Positions 1-12,044 of a stretch of 64,000 nt of DNA are shown in pieces. Origin of the DNA: Stomorhina lunata (Eukaryota > Arthropoda > Insecta > Diptera > Rhiniidae); contig OW121741.1 in assembly GCA_933228675.1 (NCBI GenBank), positions 119,705,564-119,769,563 on the forward strand. Direction: 5' to 3'. The number at the start of each line of letters is the position of its first letter. Within the stretch, counting starts at the first letter, position 1. Position numbers and translations under genes: made by a program. Under the pieces are notes generated by a model. It made no database searches. It saw nothing but the letters and a program-made list of their open reading frames with translations, and was not told the origin of the DNA.

Positions 1-1570
1 AAAACGTACAAAATATTTATATGGAACTTTTTTGAAGTTAGAGGATAAAAAGGGGAAAACTGGCAACGTTAAAACTTTTATAGTAATAGGTATGGAAATG
101 AAAATTTGGAACATTTTGGAAAAAAAGCCGAGCAGAAATAATAATCTGTGAAAAATATTTATGGCACTTTTTTACTTTTGAACAAATGAATTTAGAAACA
201 AAAAGTGTATCACAAGTATATACTTTATAAAATATATGAAAATTTTGATATTTTCCACGAATTCCTTATCAAAAAACTCCGAGCAAGGCTCGGTCATCCA
301 GGTACTATTTATTTAAGCAAGGCAATATGTCATAAGCATGATCCTTAAAATTAAACTAAACCTTTTTCTTAGTAACACAACTAAAGCAAAACGAAGTTAT
401 TTTATTTTTAAGCAACATTTACTTAGAAAAATTCAAAAAAGTTAGCTAAAATTAGTCAACATATTTTAGTTATATGTATGTAGTTAAGATAGGCAAAATG
501 TTTCGAAACATATATTATTTCAATAAAGCAACAACTAGCAACATCTGTCGTTCTTGAGCAAAAGAAAATATATTAAAAAAATGTGTGTCTTGAATAAATA
601 TATAGAACACTATAATAAAATCTAACACTTGTTAAATTGTTCTGAAGACTGTTTCTGAAAATCAATATCTGGTTAAAAATATCAAATGCAAGGAAATATT
701 TTGCAGAAAAAAGTAAAAATGTTGCTAAAAAAAATTTAAGGCAATGAAACAATTTCCAAAAAAAAAAAAAAAAAAGAATCACCTTATGCAACAAATATAT
801 GAAACATGTTTTGAACTATTTAACATGTTTTGATCTAAAGCAAAGTCTTGAATAAATGTATCTAACACAATATTTTAAAAAGTTCTAAAGACTGTCTTTG
901 AACACGAAGAACGGGCTTAAAAAAGTATTATAAACTAGGAAATATGTTGCAAAGCTAAAAACCAACTAAAAGTTTTCACCCTTAATAGGCAACATTCTGA
1001 AATAAAAAAATTATAAGCAATGAAACATGTTACCAAAATAAATTAAATTTGCCTCAAAGTATACGCCATGTTTTGAACTAAAGCAAAATATCTCTCTAAG
1101 CAAAAGTTACTACAAAATATACAACTTATGTAAAATATATGCACTAGTAAATACAGGCAACATGTTGCTAAATATATATTTTCTTTGAAAAAGAAACTTG
1201 ATGCTCCTTTGCTAAAACTAAACAACTTTCTCTATGAAAACAGTTTCTTACCAAAACAAATTTTAATTTGTATTGAGCCTAAGAGACAAGAAAAAAGCTA
1301 CCACACTAAAAGCAACACATTTTGCGTGCATTTGTGAGTACACGCAACATGTTGCGTATATTTAGCAACATGTTTAAATTAAAATTCTGAGCATATAAAT
1401 TCAAAACAAAAAATATTTTTTTCATAAAGACAATATTTTCTTTTTCTTACAAAAGGCAAAAGTTTGTGTTTAGAAACATATCTTTAGAAACATGTTTACT
1501 ATAATCAAATATGTTGCTCTGGGATTGCAAATATTTCTTTTAATATAACAGCATCATTTTATAAAAAGGA
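1..1570. other. AT-rich non-coding sequence with scattered GCAACATGTTGC words
   Basis: No gene is recognisable. The stretch is rich in short A and T runs. The word CAACATGTT and its longer palindrome GCAACATGTTGC recur, for example near 1150 and 1340, along with variants such as AAACATGTTT near 807. Short open frames on both strands have low-complexity F/L/K/I composition and look like chance. The word density links this stretch to the decayed repeats of 15.5-26.5 kb. Confidence 0.6.
279..293. repeat. Short perfect GC-rich hairpin
   Basis: CCGAGC-AAG-GCTCGG is a perfect 6-bp-arm inverted repeat with a 3-base loop. It is unusually GC-rich for its surroundings and is followed by TCATCCAGGTACTA. 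Similar stem-loops sit near the 3' ends of several dispersed elements in this window, so it may be the end of a decayed element. That link is inferred. Confidence 0.45.
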
Positions 1571-1574
1571 GTTT

Positions 1575-1930
1575 TGGGGCCAAAATAGGATTGTTTGACT
1601 CCAATTGATTTGATGGTAATTAATACCGCTCATCTATATATACAATCCCAGGGTCCTTTCACGGACAAGTTCAATATCATCAGCCAAACAGTTTTTCTGT
1701 ACATGTACAAGGGGGTAATTGGGAAACAACGAGGTTTGAAACTTAATATTCGTCACTTGTTATACACATCGGTAGTAAAATCAATAGAGATAGAAAAATC
1801 CATGTATAGCAAGAATGGCTGGTGTGTCCATTACAGGTTCGCTTTGTACCACTACGTAGAATGCTAAAAATGAGGTTTCGCATTTGATCTCCCAAATTAT
1901 GTGGTTGCCTCGCCGAAGGGGTATTCAGTG
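1575..1930. other. Unidentified GC-richer block, possible element fragment
   Basis: This block is visibly less AT-rich than both flanks. It holds a 90-codon plus-strand frame (1595-1867) of mixed composition, beginning MTPIDLMVINTAHLY and ending HYVEC, which I do not recognise. No splice sites, promoter or polyadenylation context clearly frame it. It could be a captured coding fragment, the remnant of a mobile element, or chance. No other copy was seen in the window. Confidence 0.3.
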
Positions 1931-3436
1931 AAAATCCATAATTTTTTATTTTTTTTTTAATAGAATTTAAAATTTTGGGTGTTTTTGTACTCAAAGTCAT
2001 TTCTCTTGTTGACCTGTGTTACCAGATCAACCAAATATCTTAAAGGCTTTTATATAACTTTTTTCATTGTTTTACATCATTTTATTTAGCAACATGTTTT
2101 TTTGTGCCCAGATAAGATTTTAAAAGAATCTTACTTCAATCCTGAGCTGTTTCTTTCATAAACAATTCAATTTTCCGATTTTCGCATAACAATTTATTTA
2201 TTTCATTCTTTTAGGCATTAAAAAGTCATTTATTTTATTATTGGCTGCTGCAAACAGAAAAATAACTCCTGCCTGACAGGTTACTTTATTCTAATAATAT
2301 TATATTTATTAGAGTTCGTTTATTTTATTTAATAAACTCATATTTTATATAATAAAATACTTTAAGAGATCTGCTGCTGGATTTATGTATTTTGCAAAAA
2401 AATCTATAGAAATATTGTTCAGAGCTACGTTAAAGCTAAACATATATTAAGTTGCTAAAAGGATTTGTTTAAAATTAAGCAGAAAAAGTTAGAATACACA
2501 ATGAAACATGTATCTAAACATGAGGCCGAGAGAGAATCATATATGACCATGATCTATTTTAATTATAAAATTTTTTCTTAATTTTCTTTGTTTATCTAAA
2601 AATCGATATAAAATACCTATAAAACAAAAATTTGAAGGGCATTTAACAATCGTTAAGATCTGACTAAATAAAGGCCATAAAAACACAAAACTACGCAACA
2701 TACATTCATGCTGGGCAATAAAAGTGTGAACAGAAGGCAACAAAAGCCTGGAAACATGTACACTTCTTTAATTTTCTTTCCGTGGTATTGCTAAACAATT
2801 TATAAAAATTCATGAATGTGTTTAGCATGCATGAATTTTATTTCCACTTTCCAGAGTATCCAGGCAAATCTATGTTTGTATGTCTGTCTGTTTCTCTACG
2901 CGAAGGCTTTGTCTAGTGCGTATGTATAAAGTAGACAAAATAGGTAGTCAGTCTAGGCTTAGTAGCAAATATTTTCTATTTTACTGCTTTTACGCCCATA
3001 AATCACTAGCAGAAAAACAATTTTTTCTTTACTTTATTTATTTCATACTTTGTTTAACATAAAAAATAGCTCCAACTTGCTCATACATATACTCATCTTT
3101 TATGGCGACTGGTTAGGGATTTATGGACGAACGAAAGACAGACAGAAGAAACAATTTTATAATAAAATATTAGCAAACAAGCGACACCGAAAGAAACGTA
3201 CAAATGTAATATTTTCTAGAATAAAGAAAATAAGTCTTAAAAATACTTTTAGAGGCTATAGAGCAAAAAAACTAAACCTGAAAAAAAATTCTAGCAACAT
3301 GAAGCCCACGGAGGGGGAATAGGCGAAAGATAAAGAAAATACAATTTACACCTTGAATATGAAATGAGCAGAAAATTATACACTCAAAAAATGTTGTTGA
3401 TAATTATTTAAAGGTAAGTGACAATTGTTACCATTT
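1931..3436. other. Non-coding AT-rich sequence
   Basis: No gene is recognisable. The stretch contains a short GTCT microsatellite-like run near 2880-2892 (TATGTCTGTCTGTTTC), a complementary GACAGACAG near 3136, and an A/T-only segment around 2290-2360. Short frames at 2880-3062 and 3050-3322 have low-complexity K/F/L/I composition and are not supported as genes. Confidence 0.55.
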
Positions 3437-3800
3437 TCTATAGCCAGAAGTAGGCAGCCCATGCCACCAGAAGCCGATGAATTTTTGAATTTTCGTAAAT
3501 ACCACTATCATTAATAAAACTCGTGAAAATGAGTATTAAAACCATTCAGTTGGAATTTGGATGTTAACAGAGTTGGTTGGTGCCACTTTGTTAAAGAAAA
3601 GACAAAAACAAAATAGACAAGAAACAAACCAAAATCCAATTTATAGCAACAAAACAAGTGACTCGAGAGAACAAAGAAATATAATCTCGAACATTGTTGC
3701 CACGACACTATTATTTTTGTAGATATTGGGAATATTTTTGCAAACGTTGGGAATATTTTTGTAAATATTGGGAATATTTTTCATAAAATATTTTTCAAAT
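3437..3800 (+). mobile_element. Head module copy H1 of the satellite-carrying element
   Basis: This is one of four related copies (the others are at 45.7, 50.1-50.5 and 53.5 kb). It starts near GTAGGCAGCCCATGCCACC, runs through AGAAGCCGATGAATTT and ACAGAGTTGGTTGGTG, and ends with a triplicated ATTGGGAATATTTTTG motif (3723-3790) and the junction block AAACAATTTTAGATTTTTAT. No protein is recognisable on either strand. It runs directly into the minisatellite at 3800. All four copies have the same head-to-array order, so head and array are probably one unit. Confidence 0.7.
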
Positions 3801-5115
3801 ATTAAACAATTTTAGATTTTTATATTTTGTATATATTTTTAATCCAAAAATTTTTTTATAGAAAAATTTTTAATAAAATATTTTTCTTTGGAAAATTGTT
3901 CGATAAAAATTATATTTTATAGAAAATTTTTCGTTAAATTTTGATAAAAAAAAATTTGTATAGAAAAATTTTCGACAAAAAAATTGTCTATAGAACAATT
4001 TTTGTTAAAAAATTTTCCGTAAAGAAATTTTTTATAAAAAAAATTTTCTATAGAAAAATATTTAATAAAATAATTTTCCATAGAAAAATATTTGATAAAA
4101 AAAATTTTCTATAAAAAATTTTCTATAAAAAAATTTTCTATAGAAAATTTTGGTTAAAAAAAAATTTCTATAGAAAATTTTTGATTAAAAAAAATTTTCT
4201 ATAGAAAATTTTTGATAAAAAAATTTTGTATAGAAAATTTTTGATAAAAAAATTTTGTATAGAAAATTTTTGATAAAAAAATTTTGTATAAAAAATTTTT
4301 TTCGATAAATTTTGATAAAAGAAATTTTGTATAGAAAAATTTTCGACAAAAAAAATTGTCTATAGAAAAATTTTTGTTAAAAAATTTTGCATAAAGAAAT
4401 TTTTGATAAAAAAATTTTCTATAGTAAAATATTTGATAAAAAAAATTTTCTATAGAAAAATTTTTGATAAAATAATTTTCTATAAAAAAATATTTGATAA
4501 AAAAAATTTTCTATAGGAAAATATTTGATAAAATAATTTTCCATAGAAAAATATTTGATAAAAAAAATTTTCTATAAAAAATTTTTGGTAAAAAAAATTT
4601 TCTATAGAAAATTTTGGTAAAAAAATTTCTATAGAAAATTTTTGATTAAAAAAAATTTTCTATAGAAAATTTTTGATAAAAAAAATTTTTCGATAAATTT
4701 TGATAAAAATTTTGCATAGAAAAATTTTCGACAAAAAAATTTTTCAAAAAATTGTCTATAGAAAAATTTTTGTTAAAAATTTTCCATAAAGAAATTTTTG
4801 ATAAAAAAAATTTCTATAGAAAAATATTTGATAAATAAATTTTCTATAAAAAAATATTTGATAAAAAAAATTTCTATTGAAAATTTTGGTTAAAATAATT
4901 TCTATTGAAAATTTTGGTTAAAAAAATTTTCTATAGAAAATTTTTGGTTAAAAAAATCTTCTATAGAAAATTTTTGATAAAAAAAATTTCTATAAAAAAT
5001 TTTCTAAAGAAAAGTTTTTGTAAGAAAACTTTATATAGAAGCATTTTTGATACAACATTTTTCTTTAGAAAAATTTTTATAAAAACATTTTCTGAAGAAA
5101 CATTTTTGATAAAAA
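3800..5115. repeat. Degenerate ~30-bp minisatellite (TTTTCTATAGAAAA type), array S1
   Basis: About 40 imperfect units of roughly 29-31 bp. Each carries the palindrome TTTTCTATAGAAAA followed by TTTTTGATAAAAAA or TTTGGTTAAAAAA. The units are more diverged than in the 12.3-13.6 kb array and the phase drifts by insertions in A and T runs. The array follows head copy H1 directly and ends at about 5115, where ordinary sequence (TTGTTGCTCTTTCTGTAG) resumes. Confidence 0.9.
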
Positions 5116-6690
5116 AAAATTGTTGCTCTTTCTGTAGTCAAATTGCAATTGTGAACAGGGCTGCCAGAAATTTTTAGTGCAAAATCGGTATTATCGGTAG
5201 TATATTTTCAGAAGTCGAATAAAAATCGAAATTGTCAAAAATATATCACAAATATAGCCGAATGTTAAGAAAATCATAATGAAAATTTGTCTAAACAAAA
5301 AATTTTATATTTAAAATTCATCTTTAAAAAATCTTATATTGAAATTTTTTTTATACTAAAAATGTTTGTGGAAAATTTATCTATAGAAAACATTTTATAT
5401 GAAATTTTTTCTATAAAAATAATTTTATGTGTAAAATATATCCATACAAAAATTATTAGAAAGTTTTACTGTAGTGTATTGCACTAAGATACCAATTTAT
5501 TACAATTATTTATTATTGTAATAAAGTCGACAAAATGCCGATAAATCGGCAAATTTGGCAAGCATGGTTGTGACTGTTTTGAATGGTGTTTCCTTCTATA
5601 ATAAAACTTCAATTATGACTCTTTTTGTAGACAAACTTAAATCGTGGCGCTTTCTATAATCAAATTATAATCATGACTTGAACTGTAGTCGAATTTCTAT
5701 CGTGAGACTTTCTGTGTTTCAATCATAAAGTGGTCGATTTTCTACTTAAAGTAACATGTAATCAAATAAGCACCTTGTACTCTCATAAAATTTCGAGTGT
5801 AGCAACTAGTAAATACAATTTACTTACATTCATTTGAAGATTCAAAAAAAATCTCTATATTTATTTTCCTTCAACATGTTTCAAAATTCAATTTTTTCCC
5901 CTCTGTTTTCGCATCGGAACTTTTGGTTTGAAATTGCTTCCCTTTTTTTTCGTTCATAAAAAATAATATTAGTTTTATATGTAGCGAATATAGACATCTG
6001 GTAGTGAATGTTACGATGCCGTCAAAAGATTATTGATTATTTTCTTTACAGGCCCATAAAAATGGTTTCACAAGTTTTTTGTTTTGATGGTATTATAAGA
6101 AAAATGTGCTTAAATTAAACAAAATGCTATGAAATTTATATGATTTAGGAAAAGGCCATAAAATAAGCACAAGGTAACTATTTTGTCTGTTTGAAAAGGT
6201 TTTGTTGAGCAACATGTTGCATCAAAATGTTTCACTACTAAAAGGCAAAATTAAAATGTTTACCTACAGCTATGAACTTATCTTAAAACGTTGCAACTTT
6301 TGTGATGTACTAAAACTTACAAAAGCAATGTGCTTGCCTACAGAATTCTTTGCAACATGTTGCTGGCTAAAAGCTTAATTTAAGAAGAATGAACTTAAGA
6401 ATTAAAATCAAGGTCACAAGAGAAGAAAACTAGCTTCAAATTATTTTAAGTTAGTTTTCAAAAAATTTAACACATTATAACAATAAATTATCTTATACTA
6501 AACAAGAACAATATTTTCTGTAAACAATGTTTTAACATAATATGCAACATGTTGCCAGAGAAAAGTGTTATTAAAGCCGCGCGCAAGATTACCATTAGAG
6601 TTAAAATCAATTCACTGATGGAACAAAATTGTTTATTGAATTTAGAAGCACACAATTCTATCTCAATTTTTTTTTTAGCCGCATGATTTT
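5116..6690. other. Non-coding sequence with weak repeat remnants
   Basis: No gene is supported. From about 5285 to 5460 there are very decayed relatives of the TTTTCTATAGAAAA satellite. GCAACATGTTGC words recur at about 6210, 6355 and 6545. The short motif ATTACAATTATTTATTATTG near 5497 reappears near 42463. Short frames here are low complexity. Confidence 0.55.
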
Positions 6691-9600
6691 CTACATAAAA
6701 TTTTTTACCGAAAAACTTCCAATATAAAATTTTTATACCGAAAAAATTTTTATACCAAAAAATTTTCTTATAAAATTTTTATACCAAAAAATTTTCTATA
6801 TAAAATTTTGATACCAAAAAATTTTCTATATAATAACTTTGATAGCGAAAAAATTTTCTATTTAAAATTTTTGATACCGAAAAAAATTTCCTATTTAAAA
6901 TTTTTGATACCGAAAAATTTTATGTATCAAATTTTTGATACCGAAAAGTTTTCTATATAAAGTTTTTGATGCGAAAAATTTTCTATTTGAAATTTTTAAA
7001 AAATTTTCGGTATAAAATTTTTGATACGGAAAAATTTTCTATATAAAATTTTTATACTGAAAAATTTTCTTTATACAAATTTTAATACCTAAACTTTTTA
7101 TAAAAATTTTCTATATAAAATTTTTATACCGAAAATTTTTCTATATACAATTTGATACCGAAAAATATTCTATATAAAATTTTTGATAATGAAAAATTTT
7201 CTATACACAAATTTTAATACCTAAAATTTTTATAAAAAAAAAATTTCTATATAAAATTTTGATACTAAAAAATTTTCTATACACAAATTTCATACCGAAA
7301 AATTTTCTTTATAAAATTTTTATACCGAAAAATTTTCTATATAAAATTTTTATACCGAAAAATTTTCTATATAAAATTTTTATACCGAAAAATTTTCTAT
7401 ATAAAATTTTTATACCGAAAAATTTTCTATATAAAATTTTTATATAGAAAAATTTTCTATATAAAATTTTTATACCGAAAAATTTTCTATATAAAATTTT
7501 TATACCGAAAAATTTTCTATATAAAATTTTTATACCGAAAAATTTTCTATATAAAATTTTTATACCGAAAAATTTTCTATATAAAATTTTTATACCGAAA
7601 AATTTTCTATATAAAATTTTTATACCGAAAAATTTTCTATATAAAATTTTTATACCGAAAAATTTTCTATATAAAATTTTTATACCGAAAAATTTTCTAT
7701 ATAAAATTTTTATACCGAAAAATTTTCTATATAAAATTTTTATACCGAAAAATTTTCTATATAAAATTTTTATACCGAAAAATTTTCTGTATAAAATTTT
7801 TATACCGAAAAATTTTCTATATAAAATTTTTATATCGAAAAATTTTCTATATACAATTTTTATACCGAAAAATTTTCTATATACAATTTTTATACCGAAA
7901 AATTTCCTATATACAATTTTTATACCGAAAAATTTTCTATATAAAATTTTTATACCGAAAAATTTTCTATATAAAATTTTTATACCGAAAAATTTTCTAT
8001 ATAAAATTTTTATACCGAAAAATTTTCTATATAAAATTTTTATACCGAAAAATTTTCTATATAAAATTTTTATACCGAAAAATTTTCTATATAAAATTTT
8101 TATATCGAAAAATTCTCTTTGTAAAATTTTTATACCGAAAAATGTTCTATATAAAATTTTGTCTATACACAATTTTTATACCGAAAAATTTTCTATATAC
8201 AAATTTTTATACCGAAAAATTTTCTATATAAAATTTTTATACTGAAAAATTTTCTATATAAAATTTTTATACTGAAAAATTTTCTATATAAAATTTTTAT
8301 ACCGAAAAATTTTCTATATAAAATTTTTATACCGAAAAATTTTCTATATAAAATTTTTATAGCGAAAAATTTTCTATATTAAATTTTTATAGCGAAAAAT
8401 TTTCTATATAAAATTTTTATAGCAAAAAATTTTCAATATACAATTTTATACCGAAAAATTTTCTATATAAAATTATAATATCGAACAATTTTCTATACAC
8501 AATTTTTTACCGAAAAATTTTCCATATAAAATTTTTATACCTAAAAATTTTTCATATAAAATTTTTATACCGAAAAATTTTCCATATAAAATTTTTATAC
8601 GAACAATTTTCCATATAAAATTTTATACGAAAAATTTTTTATATCAAATTTTTTAAAAAAATGTTATTTAGAAAATTTTTATACTGAAAACTTTTCTATA
8701 TAAAATTTTTTTAAACCGAAAAATTTTTATACCTAAAAATTTTCGATATAAAATTTTTAAACCTAAAAATTTTATATTAAAAATTTTTTATATAAATTTT
8801 CTATATAAAATTTTTATACCAAAAAATTTTCTGTATTAAATTTTTATATAAATTTTCTATATAAAAATTAAATACGGAAAATTTAAAATAAAAAAAAATT
8901 TTGAAACCGAAAAATTTTCTTTATAAAATTTTTGACATAAAATTTTTATCACGAAAAATTTTCATTGTAAAATTTGGCACCGAAAAATTTTCTATATAAA
9001 ATTTTTGATGCCGAAAAATTTTCTACATAAAATTGTTGATACCGAAAAATTTTCTAAATAACAAATTTTGACACCAAAAATTTTTTCTTTTTCTATTTTT
9101 GATACTAAAAATTTTTCTGTATAAAAATTTTGGTAGCGAAAATTTTTCTATATAAAAATGTTTCTATATAAAAATTTTGATGGCTAAAATTTTTCTATAT
9201 AAAAATTGTGATAGCGAAAAATTTTCTATATAAAAATGTTTATACCGAACATTGTTCTATATAAAAATTTTAAAATCGAAAGTTTTTCTATGTGAGAATT
9301 TTTCTATATAAAAATTTTGATGGCTACAATTTTTCTATATAAGAATTGTGATAGCGAAAATTTTTCTATATAAAAATTTTGATACCGAACATTTTTCTAT
9401 ATAAAAATTTTGATACCGAACATTTTTTAATAAATAAATTTTGATGGCTACAATTTCTATATAAAAATTTTGATACCGAACATTTTTCTTTATAAAAATT
9501 TTAAAACCGAAAACTTTTCTATATGAAAATTTTTCTATATAAAAATTTTGATACCGAACATTTTTCTATATTAAAATTTTAAAACCAAAAATTTTTTGTA

Positions 9601-10660
9601 TATAAAAATTTTGTTACCGAAAATTTTTCTTTATAAAATTTTGATACCGAAAAATTTTCTATGTAAAATTTTTATACCGAAAAAATTCTATATAAAATTT
9701 TTATACCAAAAAATTTGGTGTATATAAGTTTATACCGCAAATTTTTCTATAAAAAATTTTTATACCGAAAAATTTTCTATATAAAATTTTGATACCAAAA
9801 AATAGGTATATAAAATTTTGATAACGAAAAATTTTCATTACAAATTTTTGATACCGAAAAACTTTCTATTAAATTTTTATACCGAAAAATTTTCTATATA
9901 AAATTTTTATACTGAAAAATTTTCTATAAAAAATTTTGTTTTAGAAAAATGTTCTATATAAAATTTTAATACAGAAAATTTTTCTTTAAAAAATTTTTAT
10001 TCCGAAAAAATTTTTTATTGAAAATTTTTGTACCGAAAATTGTCTATATACAATTTTTATATTTAAAATGTTTCTATATAAAAATTTTGAGACCGATAAT
10101 TTTTCTATATGAAAATTTTGATACTAAAAATTTTTCTACATAAAAAATTTAATAGCGAAATTTTTTCTATATAATTTGATACCGAAAATTTTTGGATATA
10201 AAAATGTTGATACCGAACTTTTTTCTTTATGAAATGTTTATACCTAAAAAATTTTCTTTACAAAATTTTTATACCGAAGAATTTTATTTAAACTAGTTTT
10301 GATACCGATTTTTTTTTTTTTATATAAAATGTTTGATATTGAAAAATTTTCTATATAAAACAGTTTCAACCGAAAAATTTTCAATGTAATTTGTTTTTTC
10401 ATTTTTAACATTAATATTTTAGATATAAAAATGTTGATACCGAACTTTTTTCTTTATGAAATGTTCATACATAAAAAAATTTTCTTTATAAAATTTTTAT
10501 ACCGAAGAATTTTATTTAAACTAGTTTTGATACCGATTTTTTTTTATATAAAATGTTTGATATTAAAAAATTTTCTACATAAAATGTTTGATACCTAAAA
10601 CAGTTTCAACCGAAAAATTTTCAATGTAATTTGTTTTTTTATTTTTAATATTAATATTTC
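6690..10660. repeat. Large 30-bp minisatellite (TATACCGAAAAATTTT type), array S2
   Basis: About 130 units. The central part, 7291-8160, is about 29 nearly identical 30-bp units made of TATACCGAAA, AATTTTCTAT and ATAAAATTTT. The flanks, 6690-7290 and 8170-10660, are progressively more diverged, and there GATACCG largely replaces TATACCG. Homogeneous centre and decayed edges are what local amplification and unequal exchange produce. Because 30 is a multiple of 3, a minus-strand frame of 287 codons (7309-8172) stays open. It repeats one decapeptide (KILYRKFFGI) and is not a credible gene. Confidence 0.95.
10195..10659. repeat. Direct duplication of ~230 bp at the edge of array S2
   Basis: The segment 10195-10420 is repeated at 10422-10659. 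Both copies start GATATAAAAATGTTGATACC and include the distinctive AACTAGTTTTGATACCGATT and ACAGTTTCAACCGAAAAATT. The second copy has about a dozen extra bases near ATGTTTGATACCTAAAACAG. It is a recent segmental step superimposed on the 30-bp array. Confidence 0.85.
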
Positions 10661-12040
10661 CTCGATTATTTTTGGTCGGTTAATTGTTTTGTTAAATTAA
10701 TTTGATAAATTATCCATGAACATTTCGTTGTTGTTTTTACGCATTCATAAACTGCATATTAAACAAAATAAACAAATCAATTTATTATAATTATTATCAT
10801 TTTGTTTGCCTAAAACAATTTATTGTTTATTGAAATTAAATTCAATGCACGGGGGTATTGCACACAAAACAGCCCTAAATAAATGTAATCATCATATTAT
10901 GACTGAAATTTCACCGAATCAATGGAAATACAATAAATAAATAAACGTATAAATAAAACAAATAAATATTTGAATGCGAATGTAAACCAATGGAACCTGC
11001 GACAAAAAAAAAACAAACATTTTCTATGAAAATAGAAAAATGAAATTGCAGAAATAACCGCAAAATGAAAGAAATATTAGCTGGCGTTTATAAGCCAAAC
11101 CGCACAGTTATGGTTGAATCTAATAAATTAAAAATTTACGTGGCACTACGAATGTATCTACGAGTATTTAGTTCTATGCGAGGCAGGCAAGTGAAAAAGA
11201 ATCTATGTATAACCCAATAAACCCAAGTTTACGTGTTCTCTGAAGTCAAAATTGTTGTTACGAAATCGTAAAGGCATTTCATTTCTATGTCTACGAGTAT
11301 GATCTGAGTTTTTACCAACTGGTAATGAAATATTGTTGAGAATTCGCAAATATATATCGTTGCCATTTCATAACATTCTCAAGATTTTGCCGATATATCA
11401 TATCGATTTCTTTACATAATCGAAACATTGGTTTTGTGGGCCATAAAATGAATGTTTAAGTGTTGAGTTTACTATCTACAAAATCATTTCGAATTTTCAT
11501 AAAACGCAAAGCGCAAAACTTTTGCAAATAGAAAATAATTCATATTTAAAAACAAACATTAGCTGAAGCAAAAAAAAATTATCATTTTCTGCTATAAAAA
11601 TATACATACATTCATTTTACAAAAATATCGCTTAGAGTTTCTGCGCCATCACCGAAATTTTATAGATGCATCCGCATTAAGTGACGAACGGACGGACAGA
11701 CATTCAGACACAGAGACGGTATAAATGTTTAATGTATCTATTATGTTGAGTTTCTGTATTTTATATTCCGTATCGTATTCAGTCGCTCGATGACTGGCTA
11801 AATAAATAAACAATTTCGAAAATAAATAATAATATTGCAACGATGCCAAAATATTTATGACTACCGGTATTTAAGACACAAAGAACGAAAATCTAATATT
11901 TACATCAAAAATATAACACACGTAGATTTTACGTTTACAAAATTCAAATGTAAAATAATGAAAACTAACAAAGAAAAATAATTAAAAAATATTGTGAAGC
12001 AAAAACAGTTTTTAAGAAATAAAAACTTTATTAAATTTAA
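10661..12040. other. Non-repetitive island between two satellites
   Basis: This sequence is of more mixed composition than the arrays on either side. It includes stretches such as GGCACTACGAATGTATCTAC (near 11140) and a GTCY-like run on the minus strand near 11690 (GGACGGACAGACATTC). I see no recognisable gene, splice structure or RNA gene. A 66-codon minus frame at 11649-11849 is not supported by other features. Confidence 0.5.
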
Positions 12041-12044
12041 AATT

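Noticed and set aside
1..1570. p53-family response elements from AAACATGTTT/GCAACATGTTGC words
   Set aside because: The half-site resemblance is partial and the words belong to a decayed repeat family. No independent support is visible.
7309..8172. Minus-strand 287-codon open frame as a real repetitive protein gene
   Set aside because: It is the translation of a 30-bp satellite whose length is a multiple of 3. There is no promoter, no non-repeat domain, and the related 31-bp arrays encode nothing.
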